A program made the position numbers and the translations under genes. The notes under the pieces were generated by a model that saw nothing but the letters and a program-made list of their open reading frames with translations, ran no database searches and was not told where the DNA came from. A stretch of DNA of 64,000 bases from DATDYB01 sp036517115 (GTDB lineage: Bacteria; Patescibacteriota; Minisyncoccia; Phycocordibacterales; PALSA-1337), in NCBI GenBank assembly GCA_036517115.1, contig DATDYB010000005.1:1-64000 (forward strand), written 5' to 3'. Shown here in pieces: positions 1-7,825 of the stretch (position 1 is the first letter of the stretch; the number at the start of each line of letters is the position of its first letter).

Positions 1-962
1 CCGAAGAATCCAATACCACCGATAACGGAAAGAAGAATAAGGAAAGGATGGATGTTAATACCCCGCTTCACCAAGAATGGCCCTAGAATGTTGTCGATGA
101 GTCCTACCGCAACAACGGCCCATAGAAGTAAGCCTATCGCTGCCCCGGTGCTACCTGTAACAAAAAGATAGATCACGCCAGGAATGAGCACGATCGCGGT
201 GCCGACACCGGGAATAAGCGAAGTGATAACCGCGATAGAGCCTGCGAGCGCAGGGTTGGGTACTCCAAAGATCGCGAAGCCGATGCCCGTCAACACGCCT
301 TGAATCACCCCAACCGTCAGTGAACCTTTCACTACTGAATTCACGGCAAGTTCGAGCTTTTTGAAAATTTGTTCGTCATGAGTATCGACGAGCGGACTGT
401 ACTCGACTAAAGATTTTTTCAGTTTCGGCCCGTCCCGAAGCGTGTAGTAGAGCGCGACAAGGAGTAGGAAGAGTTTAAAAATTAGAATCGCAGTGCGAGA
501 AAAAATGGTATCGAGATGCGACACTCCAAAGCTGAGCGCCGTTTGAACATACTGGCCCAGGTCAAGCGACTCGTCAGTTGGACGAATCCCTTCCGGCAAC
601 ACGCGTGACGAAAGGCTGATAATGTTCTTCTCCAGCGTCTCAAGAGCAACAGTGCTTCCCCCACGCCCCGAGAGCGACGTGTACAGGTCACGCGTCTCCC
701 CATATATCTTGAACGTAATAAAAAAGAGCGGGGCAAGCACCACCACGGCGATGATGCATAAGGTACAAAAAGCAGCGAACGATTCACGATTCCCCACTAC
801 CTTCTGTATCCGGCGGTTTACTGGAGAGAAAATGATCGCCAGTGTTATCGCAAGCACCAACACGTTCACGTAGGGTAGAAAAATAAAGACCACCAATAGA
901 ATGACTCCGGCGAGAAGTGCGAAGAAGAAATGATTTTCCATCGGGGAAATGTTTATCTTCAT
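1..962 (-). CDS. AI-2E family transporter (partial, C-terminus outside window)
   Basis: The reverse strand is open from an ATG at 962 to the window edge, giving about 320 residues. The protein has alternating long hydrophobic segments (about residues 12-45, 63-85, 155-175, 205-320) around a polar stretch, the layout of the AI-2E/PerM-like permease family (PF01594). The block around LIPGVGTAIVLIPG and the later DNILGPFLVKRG segment are characteristic. The family contains exporters of small molecules and Na+/H+ antiporters, so the name does not prove autoinducer transport. The C-terminal end lies beyond position 1. A family A palindromic repeat sits directly upstream of the start, between this gene and the cohesin-like gene on the same strand. 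Confidence 0.85.
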   Translation of the reverse strand, partial: MKINISPMENHFFFALLAGVILLVVFIFLPYVNVLVLAITLAIIFSPVNRRIQKVVGNRESFAAFCTLCIIAVVVLAPLFFITFKIYGETRDLYTSLSGRGGSTVALETLEKNIISLSSRVLPEGIRPTDESLDLGQYVQTALSFGVSHLDTIFSRTAILIFKLFLLLVALYYTLRDGPKLKKSLVEYSPLVDTHDEQIFKKLELAVNSVVKGSLTVGVIQGVLTGIGFAIFGVPNPALAGSIAVITSLIPGVGTAIVLIPGVIYLFVTGSTGAAIGLLLWAVVAVGLIDNILGPFLVKRGINIHPFLILLSVIGGIGFF

Positions 963-979
963 AGATGATACTAGTATAT

Positions 980-1144
980 CGTCCCAGTGCCGATATTGCG
1001 AGCCGTTGAGGCTTGGGCCCACGATGGGACATACAGAGGTCTGACCTCTGTACACACGAAATCAGGTCTCAACCGAGACTTGATTTCTGGACTTGCTCCG
1101 CCGAGACCGCTGTCAGAAGACCTGGCAACCTCGGCAGCGGGACG
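980..1144. repeat. Palindromic repeat family A, copy A1
   Basis: A 165-bp element fills the gap between two minus-strand genes and begins right next to the stop codon of the cohesin-like gene. Its ends form an imperfect inverted repeat (GTCCCAGTGCCGATATTG at the left, CAACCTCGGCAGCGGGAC at the right). The left 45 bases match copies at 7910 and 23900. The interior differs from the other copies and carries two further hairpins: a perfect 10-bp-arm palindrome at 1032-1052 and an imperfect one at 1058-1087. Confidence 0.85.
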
Positions 1145-2014
1145 CTACACTGTTCTCGACATTGCACTAACGAGACCGATGAGAATAAGGAGTGCTAGAA
1201 CTCCAATACCGATTCCAATCCACTTTCCACTGATGCCACGTGACGTTGAAGCTCCGGCCACTTCACTGGTGCTTACTATATCTGACGTGGTAGACACCTC
1301 GTTGGTGTTGTCAATACTGGTAGTTCCGAGAGCTTCCTCGCCTGTATCGAGAGACAGATCGCCCTGCGGAGTTTGGAGTACCATAGTACCTGATGTTTTT
1401 GTCTTCACCGTGCTGATCTTCGTCTTCGCAACCGCCGCCCTAGAAGGCTCTACGTAGGTTTGTGTAGTTTGCACACCTGCTACCGTACCCCCAAAAACAT
1501 TGTAACTTCCGATTCCCATCGAGCCCGTCACGAAGGCAGTAAAGACCGCACTGTTGTTAATCGAGTCGTTCTGCGAACTGTTAGGCATTCCCACAGTAGA
1601 GCTTGCAAGCGCCACGATCGTGCTCATTCCAGAAGTGTGAGCAACGAATCTTACTTTTCCGAGTACCGTTGTAGTTGCTGTAGAACCGAGAAGTCGAACG
1701 GTGCGAGTAATCCTTCCCTGCGCGTTGTCGATGACCGTACCATCACTCGTCGATGTGCTGTATGCCACACTGGGGGTAAATGACACAACATTCAAGACGT
1801 CGGGGCGAAATTGCAGTTCGAGGTCAACCGCGCCAAACTGAGACTCGCTCGTCAAAAGTACGTTGACATCAAACTGTTCACCCGGATTTACAGTGGTGGA
1901 TGAGGGTGAAAACGATACAGTGGTGAGTGCTTCCGCGTGATGCCCCCATGCTCCAAGCAGTGTGACTACAGTGAGTACCGCTCCGATTAAAAATTTTTTG
2001 CTTATTGTTTTCAT
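1145..2014 (-). CDS. Secreted cohesin-domain-like surface protein with C-terminal membrane anchor
   Basis: The 289-residue protein starts with a lysine-containing N-terminus and a hydrophobic segment (about residues 8-29) that reads as a signal peptide ending near AEA. Residues about 31-170 form a beta-rich region (VSFSPSSTTVNPGEQFDV, then VDLELQFRPDVLNVVSF) like a cohesin-type or related carbohydrate-recognition fold. A Ser/Thr-rich linker follows (about 190-260), then one transmembrane helix (about 265-284) with a short basic tail. It is therefore probably displayed outside the cell and anchored by its C-terminus. The ligand is unknown. Proteins with this layout are common in Parcubacteria genomes; a dockerin partner is not seen here. 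Confidence 0.75.
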   Translation of the reverse strand: MKTISKKFLIGAVLTVVTLLGAWGHHAEALTTVSFSPSSTTVNPGEQFDVNVLLTSESQFGAVDLELQFRPDVLNVVSFTPSVAYSTSTSDGTVIDNAQGRITRTVRLLGSTATTTVLGKVRFVAHTSGMSTIVALASSTVGMPNSSQNDSINNSAVFTAFVTGSMGIGSYNVFGGTVAGVQTTQTYVEPSRAAVAKTKISTVKTKTSGTMVLQTPQGDLSLDTGEEALGTTSIDNTNEVSTTSDIVSTSEVAGASTSRGISGKWIGIGIGVLALLILIGLVSAMSRTV

Positions 2015-2080
2015 GGTTTAAATATATTTTTTAATAGATCCGGAATTCGACCCTATCCGGCTGCTTCCCGCACAATTAAA

Positions 2081-2103
2081 AAGAAGGCCGTGGTGGCCTT
2101 CTT
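2081..2103 (-). terminator. Hairpin with T-tract, rho-independent terminator on the minus strand
   Basis: A 9-bp stem (AAGAAGGCC/GGCCTTCTT, 5-nt loop) is followed on the minus strand by TTTTTAATT. It lies upstream of the cohesin-like gene start, so it would end a minus-strand transcript coming from the gene-free stretch 2104-2600. Confidence 0.6.
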
Positions 2104-2263
2104 GTTGCGCGAATGAAGCAAGGAAAGAAATTTTCCCGAAAGATTGCAGTATGCTGTTCTCATGTTGTTTGTTGCATACGATTAAATTCTCCTTTCCCTA
2201 TTTTTACCGTAACAGATATGATCTCTTGATGTCAAACGGAATTTGTTCTTTCGTGTGGTATTC

Positions 2264-2481
2264 CAGGAACAATCCTCGAAGAAGCCCTCGGGTATTCCTA
2301 AAAAGTGGCCGGATAAAACTCGCTCCCGAACAAACCTTCCTCGAACCCGGAAATCCGCCCCAGCGGGGCGATTTCCTTGTCGTCGCACTAGGCCGCTGTC
2401 AAGAGCCCTCGCTCAGAAGCTCGGGTCGTTGACAGACCATGCCGGCCTTGCTCCTCAGGTTCTCAGAAGGTTGTTCTGTCG
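2264..2481. repeat. Palindromic repeat family B, copy B1 (divergent, enlarged interior)
   Basis: The first 51 bases (from AGGAACAATCCTCGAAGAAG) match copies at 10391 and 59201 almost exactly. The right end (CCTCAGG, then AAGGTTGTTC) is a degenerate version of their right arm. The interior is longer and unrelated, and holds a strong hairpin at 2350-2376 and a second one closed by CTGTCAA/TTGACAG (2396-2435). It occupies most of the 615-bp gap between 2014 and 2630; apart from this element, the terminator at 2081 and the guaA leader, nothing was recognised there. Confidence 0.7.
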
Positions 2482-2629
2482 CTTTGTCGGTGAGAATCTG
2501 CGTAGTCTCTTTTTTGCGGTATTGCTCGCTATTGTGTATTAACTCCAACAATGACTAGCTTGCCCTACTTCACTGTGCTAATCTTACGGCAGAAATTCAA
2601 CACAAACACAACCACAGAAAGGACATTGA

Positions 2630-4150
2630 ATGAAACCCCAAATACTTATCGTTGAGAACGGTTGCCAATACACCGCGCTAATCGCTACAGCCCTACAGGA
2701 ACTCGAAGTGGGTGCGGTCATCCTACCTCCCGAACACGTTGAAGTATACCTTCGCACGCATACTCCGAAAGGCATCATCCTTTCGGGAAGCGGAGCGAGC
2801 GTGTACGAGGAGAACGCTCCAAGCCCGCCACAGTCCATATTCACCCGTTGCATTCCCATCTTGGGAATTTGTTACGGCATGCAGTGGATCGCGCATACGA
2901 ACGGCGGTACTGTCGAACCCATACAGAAAGCAAAAAGATATGGACCCGGACGAGTGAGACTTGATACGAGCAATATTCTTTTTGAAGGTATCAACGTGCA
3001 GCAGGACGTATGGGAAAGCCATGGCGACACCGTCACGAAGTTGCCTTCGAGCTATCGCCTCATCGGCAAATCAACTCATAGTGACACACCCGTCGCTATG
3101 AGCTTCGACCACTTGAAAATCTTTGCCCTTCAGTTCCATCCGGAAGTTCCAGAAACGAAATGTGGCAGACAGATTTTAAAGAACTTTGCGTTCGAGATAT
3201 GCGGTTGCACGCGCGATTGGACCCCCGACAACCAAGTGTGTGATATCCAAGAGCGAGCTATGGAAGAAATCGGCCCCACAGATATCGTCATAGCCCCCTA
3301 CAGCGGAGGTGTAGACTCGTCCCTGGTGCTGGCACTCTTAGCTCCGCTTTTAGGAAAACGGCTTTTTGCCATGACCCTCGACGGTGGACAACTTGGTTAT
3401 AGAGAAATCGAAGAGATTATCCGCCACCGAAAACTTATCGGCTTGCCTCATCATGAGATTGTCGAGGTACGTGACGAGCTGCTCAGAGCGCTTAGAAACA
3501 TCGTCGACCCGCAGAAAAAACGACATGCTTTTCGGGACGTGTACGTTCGAGCCATCACTGCATTCGCCCGTCGGCACGGCAAGCCGAGACACATCGTGCT
3601 CCTCCAGGGAACACTCTGGCCGGACCGCATCGAGTCAGGGGTGATCAAGGATCATCACAACATCGGCATTCAGATTCCGGGCGTACGAAATATTCATCCG
3701 CTCGATACTCTGTTCAAGTACCAGGTGCGAGGCATCGGCCGCGCCTTGAAACTTCCGCCTTCCATCACCGAACGTCCGCCGTCTCCCGGTCCGGGAAATA
3801 CCGTACGCATCGTCGATCAGGCAGTGACCAAGGAAAAACAGGACATGGTCGCATGGGCAGATCACGAAGTGAAGACCATTCTTCGCCACCACGGACACTA
3901 CGACAACATTTCCCAACTGGTGGTGGCAATCGGCTGCCGTTCGGTCGGCGTCAAAGGCAGTAAGCGCTCCTACGGCCACATGGTAATGGTTCGACCCGTC
4001 GTCACGACGACCTTCATGACCTCCCGTCCCTACAGCATTCCTGAGGATGTTCAGGACGAGATCATCGCCAGGGTCACCCAGCATGATGCACTAAACCGGG
4101 TTCTCTTCGACAGGACGCCAAAGCCTCCGGGCACCACGGAATACGAATGA
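2630..4150 (+). CDS. guaA: GMP synthase (glutamine-hydrolysing)
   Basis: Converts XMP to GMP using ATP and ammonia released from glutamine. The 506-residue protein has an N-terminal class I glutamine amidotransferase domain (nucleophile Cys in GICYGMQ near residue 83, His/Glu of FALQFHPEV near 170) and a C-terminal ATP-pyrophosphatase domain with the P-loop motif SGGVDSS (about 225). The C-terminal dimerisation part ends in a typical KPPGTTEYE. The start is supported by an AGAAAGGAC Shine-Dalgarno-like sequence 5-13 bases upstream. It is the first of three purine genes on this strand; a terminator at 4160-4182 separates it from guaB, so guaB probably has its own promoter or depends on readthrough. 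Confidence 0.96.
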   Translation: MKPQILIVENGCQYTALIATALQELEVGAVILPPEHVEVYLRTHTPKGIILSGSGASVYEENAPSPPQSIFTRCIPILGICYGMQWIAHTNGGTVEPIQKAKRYGPGRVRLDTSNILFEGINVQQDVWESHGDTVTKLPSSYRLIGKSTHSDTPVAMSFDHLKIFALQFHPEVPETKCGRQILKNFAFEICGCTRDWTPDNQVCDIQERAMEEIGPTDIVIAPYSGGVDSSLVLALLAPLLGKRLFAMTLDGGQLGYREIEEIIRHRKLIGLPHHEIVEVRDELLRALRNIVDPQKKRHAFRDVYVRAITAFARRHGKPRHIVLLQGTLWPDRIESGVIKDHHNIGIQIPGVRNIHPLDTLFKYQVRGIGRALKLPPSITERPPSPGPGNTVRIVDQAVTKEKQDMVAWADHEVKTILRHHGHYDNISQLVVAIGCRSVGVKGSKRSYGHMVMVRPVVTTTFMTSRPYSIPEDVQDEIIARVTQHDALNRVLFDRTPKPPGTTEYE

Positions 4151-4159
4151 ACATCACAC

Positions 4160-4182
4160 ACTCTCCTTCGCGGAGAGTTTTT
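4160..4182 (+). terminator. Rho-independent terminator after guaA
   Basis: A 7-bp stem (ACTCTCC/GGAGAGT) with loop TTCGC is followed by TTTTCTTT, 10 bases after the guaA stop codon. Confidence 0.8.
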
Positions 4183-4275
4183 CTTTGTCGTACCTTTACT
4201 TTTAGAAGCTTCTTATATAGGCTGTGGGCAGATCCCTGCATCCGCAGGAAAAGAACCAAAAAAGAAAGGAATAGT

Positions 4276-5808
4276 ATGGTTAAAAGTAGTAAGTCCTTTG
4301 ACAACAGAGACATTGATCCGTTTTTTGCAAAAATGGATGAACTCGGTTTAGCGCTCGCTTACGAAGACGTCCGGCTTGAGACCGGACCTTCAGAAGTACT
4401 GCCTAAGGACACTGTCCTTACGACGTACTTTTCACGGAACATTCCCTTGAAAATTCCGATCGTGAGTGCGGCCATGGACACCGTGACAGAGTCAGCAATG
4501 GCCATCGCCCTTGCCTCGCAAGGAGGTATCGGCATCATCCATAAAAATCTGACGCCCGACAGACAGGCGGAAGAGATTCTCATCACCAAGCGATATCTTA
4601 ACGGCCTGATCGAAAAGCCGATCACTGTACAAGAGTCACAAACGCTTGAGCAAATTGAGAACATGCGCCGGGAGTCTCGATATCGATTCGAAACATTTCC
4701 CGTGCTCAATAACGAAGGAAAGCTCGTGGGCATCCTCACGCATAGTGACTTTGCCACCGCATCAACGTTGTCGGTCACTGCCAAGCAGGCGATGAGCACC
4801 AAGCTCGTGACGGCGCCGAAGGGCACGTCGCTCAAACAAGCTCACCGGCTCATGACCAGCACTAAGAAAAAAGCAATCCCCTTGGTAAATGAAAAGGGTG
4901 ACTTAGCTGGACTCTATATCCTCTCGGACTTGCGACGGATCATCAAACAGGATGAACATTCCTGCAATGTCGATAAAGACGGACACTTGCGCGTCGGAGC
5001 CTCCATCGGCACCAGCGACGAATCATTGCTTCGAGCAGAAAAATTGGTAGCGGCCGGCGTCGATGTGCTCGTCATTGACACAGCGCATGGCGACTCCGCA
5101 CCGGTGTACGCAACTCTGCGCGACATCAAGCGGGCCTACCCCCACAAAGATGTGGTAGTAGGCAACATTTCATCGGCTCGCTCAGCAAAAAAACTGCTCG
5201 AGGCCGGTGTTGATGGCATCAAGGTCGGACAAGGGCCAGGCTCAATCTGCACTACACGGGTAGTGACCGGTTGCGGCTGTCCCCAACTTACAGCAGTGTA
5301 TGAATGTGCCAAAGCTGTGCGCGGGTCGGGTGTACCGATTTGTGCCGACGGCGGCATTTCATATTCGGGACATCTCACCATTGCGCTCGCGGCGGGTGCG
5401 AACAACGTCATGTCCGGATTGTTGCTCGCGGGAACGGATGAATGTCCGGTACCCATCGAGACGTTGAATGGCATGAAGGTAAAAAAGTACCGTGGCATGG
5501 GCTCCCCGAGCGCCATGGCTGCAAACAAAGAATCGAGAGAACGATACCGACAAGGCGAAGCCGCGGGCAATAAAACCGTGGCCGAGGGCGTTGAAGCTTA
5601 TGTTCTCTATCAAGGGTCACTCGAAGAAGTCGTGTTTCAAAACCTCGGCGGCTTGCGGGCGGGGCTCGGATATGTTGGAGCAGCTTCCATAGAGGAGCTG
5701 CACGAAAAAGCACGTTTTAGACGGATGACACAGGTGGGCTTGAGTGAGTCACACCCGCACAATCTCATCGTCATCGAGAGCGCGCCCAATTACAGGAGTA
5801 AATCATGA
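4276..5808 (+). CDS. guaB: IMP dehydrogenase
   Basis: Oxidises IMP to XMP with NAD+, the committed step towards GMP. The 510-residue protein has the TIM-barrel core interrupted by a pair of CBS domains (about residues 95-225). The active-site loop GPGSICTTR carries the catalytic Cys (residue 325). The flap motif KYRGMGSPSAM is present near residue 405. The reading frame is open upstream to 4147, but the ATG at 4276 follows an AAAGGA ribosome-binding site and matches the usual family N-terminus. The stop overlaps the purA start by 4 nt (ATGA), implying translational coupling. Confidence 0.95.
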   Translation: MVKSSKSFDNRDIDPFFAKMDELGLALAYEDVRLETGPSEVLPKDTVLTTYFSRNIPLKIPIVSAAMDTVTESAMAIALASQGGIGIIHKNLTPDRQAEEILITKRYLNGLIEKPITVQESQTLEQIENMRRESRYRFETFPVLNNEGKLVGILTHSDFATASTLSVTAKQAMSTKLVTAPKGTSLKQAHRLMTSTKKKAIPLVNEKGDLAGLYILSDLRRIIKQDEHSCNVDKDGHLRVGASIGTSDESLLRAEKLVAAGVDVLVIDTAHGDSAPVYATLRDIKRAYPHKDVVVGNISSARSAKKLLEAGVDGIKVGQGPGSICTTRVVTGCGCPQLTAVYECAKAVRGSGVPICADGGISYSGHLTIALAAGANNVMSGLLLAGTDECPVPIETLNGMKVKKYRGMGSPSAMAANKESRERYRQGEAAGNKTVAEGVEAYVLYQGSLEEVVFQNLGGLRAGLGYVGAASIEELHEKARFRRMTQVGLSESHPHNLIVIESAPNYRSKS

Positions 5809-7325
5809 ACTCAATTGAACGGTTAGTAAAAAACCATCGCACCATCGCAGTAGTCTGCAACCAATGGGGCGACTCGGGAAAAGGAAAAATCGTTGACTAT
5901 CTTGCCGAATGGGCGGTCGTGATAGCAAGGGGCACAGGAGGCGCTAACGCAGGCCACACGATCTGGATTAAAGATAAACAATTTATCTTTCATCTCATCC
6001 CCTCGGGAATCTTGTATGATTCGGCTGGGAAAGTTAATGTCGTCGGCAATGGCACCGTCATTGATCCGTGTGTTTTCTGTGACGAACTTTCCATTCTCAA
6101 TAAAGAATCGGTTAGCTTCAATCACTTGAAGATCGCGCTCAATGCCAAGTTGGTGCTTCCTCACCACGTCCTCATGGACTTGGTACAGGAACAAGAGAAA
6201 GCCCAGGGTTCTGGGAAGCTTGGAACTACCGGCAGAGGAATCGGTCCGGCATATGTCGACCATTACGCCCGCACAGGGCTCGTCATCGGAGATCTGTTGA
6301 ACAAAGACCTGCTCCGAAAGAAGCTCGTGAGCAATCACGAAAGCAAAAAACACTTCTTTCGATATCTCCTCCAACAACAAGAGTGGATTGATATTCCCAA
6401 AATCATGGGTAGCGAACGTCTGGGAAGCGGCATGTTCTACGACAACGTCACCGTCATCGATCTCGATGCGGTTATCGAAAAATACACACGATGCGGGGAG
6501 GTCATCAAAGAGATGATCGTCGATACCGACACCTTGATGCGCAAGGCCTTAGGAAGAAACAACATTCTTCTGGAGGGTGCTCAGGGAAATCTTCTCAGTA
6601 TCGACTTCGGAAGCTACCCGTATGTCACGTCGTCTGATTGCTCAGTCGAAGGACTGGCAAAAGGCGTCGGCCTTACTAGCCGTGCAGTCGATCTCACACT
6701 AGGACTGGTGAAGGCCTGCTACATGACACGAGTTGGTAGTGGTCCCTTTCCTACCGAAATGGGAGGAGATGAATCAGCCGAGTGGTGCGACTCGGGAATT
6801 CGTCAGGCGGAAGAAAAGAAAGCTGCAGTTGATGCGATCGCGTCTATCAACGACGAACGAGAGTTCTGGCAGGGCGTAAGGGTACGCATGGAAGGTGACG
6901 AATACGGCGCCACGACCGGGCGGCCGCGACGAACTGGATGGCTCGACCTTCCCCTTCTGCGATATTCCCGCATGATGAGCGGCGATGATATTGTCATCAC
7001 TAAGCTTGATGTGTTGGATGCCTGCAAAACAATCAAACTCTGCACGGAGTATGAATACACCGGACCTACCTTAAGGCTCGGGGAACGCATGCTTCACGCA
7101 GGAGATCGTCTCCGTACGGCGATTCCTTGTGCCGAGGTATTGTCTCATTGTCGTCCCATCTACGTAGAGTGTGAGGGGTGGCAGAGTGATATCACCAAGG
7201 CTCGAGTGTGGGACGACCTCCCGCACTTATGTCAAAAGATCCTCCGTCAGATTGAAAAAGAATCCGAAACCACCATCAGGGTGGTGTCCGTTGGTCGAGA
7301 ACGAGAAGCGACCATTGTTCTGTAA
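5805..7325 (+). CDS. purA: Adenylosuccinate synthetase
   Basis: Joins IMP and aspartate with GTP to make adenylosuccinate, the first step towards AMP. Visible motifs: phosphate loop QWGDSGKGK near residue 20, GGANAGHT, TTGRGIGP, EGAQGNLLS, and the aspartate-binding TTGRPRRTGWLDL. The common form of the first motif is QWGDEGKGK, so Glu is replaced by Ser here while the catalytic Asp and Lys are kept. At 506 residues it is longer than the usual 420-440, with extra sequence in the middle and C-terminal regions. An AGGAG site at 5793-5797 supports the start. With guaA and guaB it partitions IMP between AMP and GMP; no de novo IMP genes are in the window. Confidence 0.94.
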   Translation: MNSIERLVKNHRTIAVVCNQWGDSGKGKIVDYLAEWAVVIARGTGGANAGHTIWIKDKQFIFHLIPSGILYDSAGKVNVVGNGTVIDPCVFCDELSILNKESVSFNHLKIALNAKLVLPHHVLMDLVQEQEKAQGSGKLGTTGRGIGPAYVDHYARTGLVIGDLLNKDLLRKKLVSNHESKKHFFRYLLQQQEWIDIPKIMGSERLGSGMFYDNVTVIDLDAVIEKYTRCGEVIKEMIVDTDTLMRKALGRNNILLEGAQGNLLSIDFGSYPYVTSSDCSVEGLAKGVGLTSRAVDLTLGLVKACYMTRVGSGPFPTEMGGDESAEWCDSGIRQAEEKKAAVDAIASINDEREFWQGVRVRMEGDEYGATTGRPRRTGWLDLPLLRYSRMMSGDDIVITKLDVLDACKTIKLCTEYEYTGPTLRLGERMLHAGDRLRTAIPCAEVLSHCRPIYVECEGWQSDITKARVWDDLPHLCQKILRQIEKESETTIRVVSVGREREATIVL

Positions 7326-7331
7326 GTACAC

Positions 7332-7360
7332 AACCACAGCGTTCGCGCTGTGGTTTTTTT
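7332..7360 (+). terminator. Rho-independent terminator after purA
   Basis: A 9-bp stem (ACCACAGCG/CGCTGTGGT) with a TTCG loop is followed by a run of T, directly after purA and before the convergent gene at 7359. Confidence 0.88.
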
Positions 7361-7799
7361 AATATACTTCTAATTTCTGCTTCTTAAAACCGAAATGCTC
7401 TTCGTTGATGAGCTCGATAAGTTTTGGTTTGACCACATACCACGAGTCACCTTGCAGCACATCATCGGTCTCTGTAGGCAGGGGTTTTTTTCGTTTCGCG
7501 AAATGTTTCGTGGCAAGATCAAAGCGCGGACCGTCGATCCTTTCTGCAACACCGGAGAATTGGATAGCTAAATTTTTCTCCCCTTGTCCGCTCACGGTGA
7601 TGGTCCCAGCAACCTGCGGGTTTTTTAAAACCGCCTCGGAGTGTCGCACGTCCGGGTCCGACATCCAATAAATGTTCAAAGTATCATCAAAAATATAAAT
7701 CACCGGCGCGATCCATATTCCACCGTCATCGACGGTAGCGAGGTGCAAAAGATAGCCCTTCTCTAAAACTTCCTTTACCAATTCTTTAATTTTTTTCAC
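7359..7799 (-). CDS. Pyridoxamine 5'-phosphate oxidase-like flavin split-barrel protein
   Basis: 146 residues with the compact split-barrel fold of PNPOx-like FMN/F420-binding proteins. The opening (LVKEVLEKGYLLHLATVDDG) followed by a strand pair and the NPQVAGTITVSG segment are typical. Proteins of this size are usually general flavin-dependent reductases or haem/flavin-binding proteins rather than the true vitamin B6 oxidase, and the substrate cannot be told from sequence. It lies downstream of secA on the same strand with only a short hairpin between them, so they may be cotranscribed. Confidence 0.75.
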   Translation of the reverse strand: MKKIKELVKEVLEKGYLLHLATVDDGGIWIAPVIYIFDDTLNIYWMSDPDVRHSEAVLKNPQVAGTITVSGQGEKNLAIQFSGVAERIDGPRFDLATKHFAKRKKPLPTETDDVLQGDSWYVVKPKLIELINEEHFGFKKQKLEVY

Positions 7800-7806
7800 A
7801 CAATTT

Positions 7807-7825
7807 TACAAGGTCGAACCTTGTA
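7807..7825. terminator. Short perfect hairpin between secA and the split-barrel gene
   Basis: TACAAGGT/ACCTTGTA with a 3-nt loop lies directly after the secA stop codon. No clear T-tract follows on the minus strand, so it may be an mRNA-end stabiliser rather than a terminator. Confidence 0.4.

Noticed and set aside
987..1457. 156-codon plus-strand frame over repeat A1 and the cohesin-like gene
   Set aside because: It is antisense to the cohesin-like gene and has no domain features; its start lies in the repeat.
2104..2600. tmRNA, RNase P RNA or SRP RNA in the gene-free stretch
   Set aside because: Conserved ends and core motifs of these RNAs were looked for by eye on both strands and not found.
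2500..2629. Purine riboswitch upstream of guaA
   Set aside because: No recognisable paired loop-loop aptamer core or switching terminator precedes the start codon.
4147..4275. Longer guaB start at 4147
   Set aside because: It includes the guaA terminator hairpin in translation and lacks a ribosome-binding site, unlike ATG 4276.
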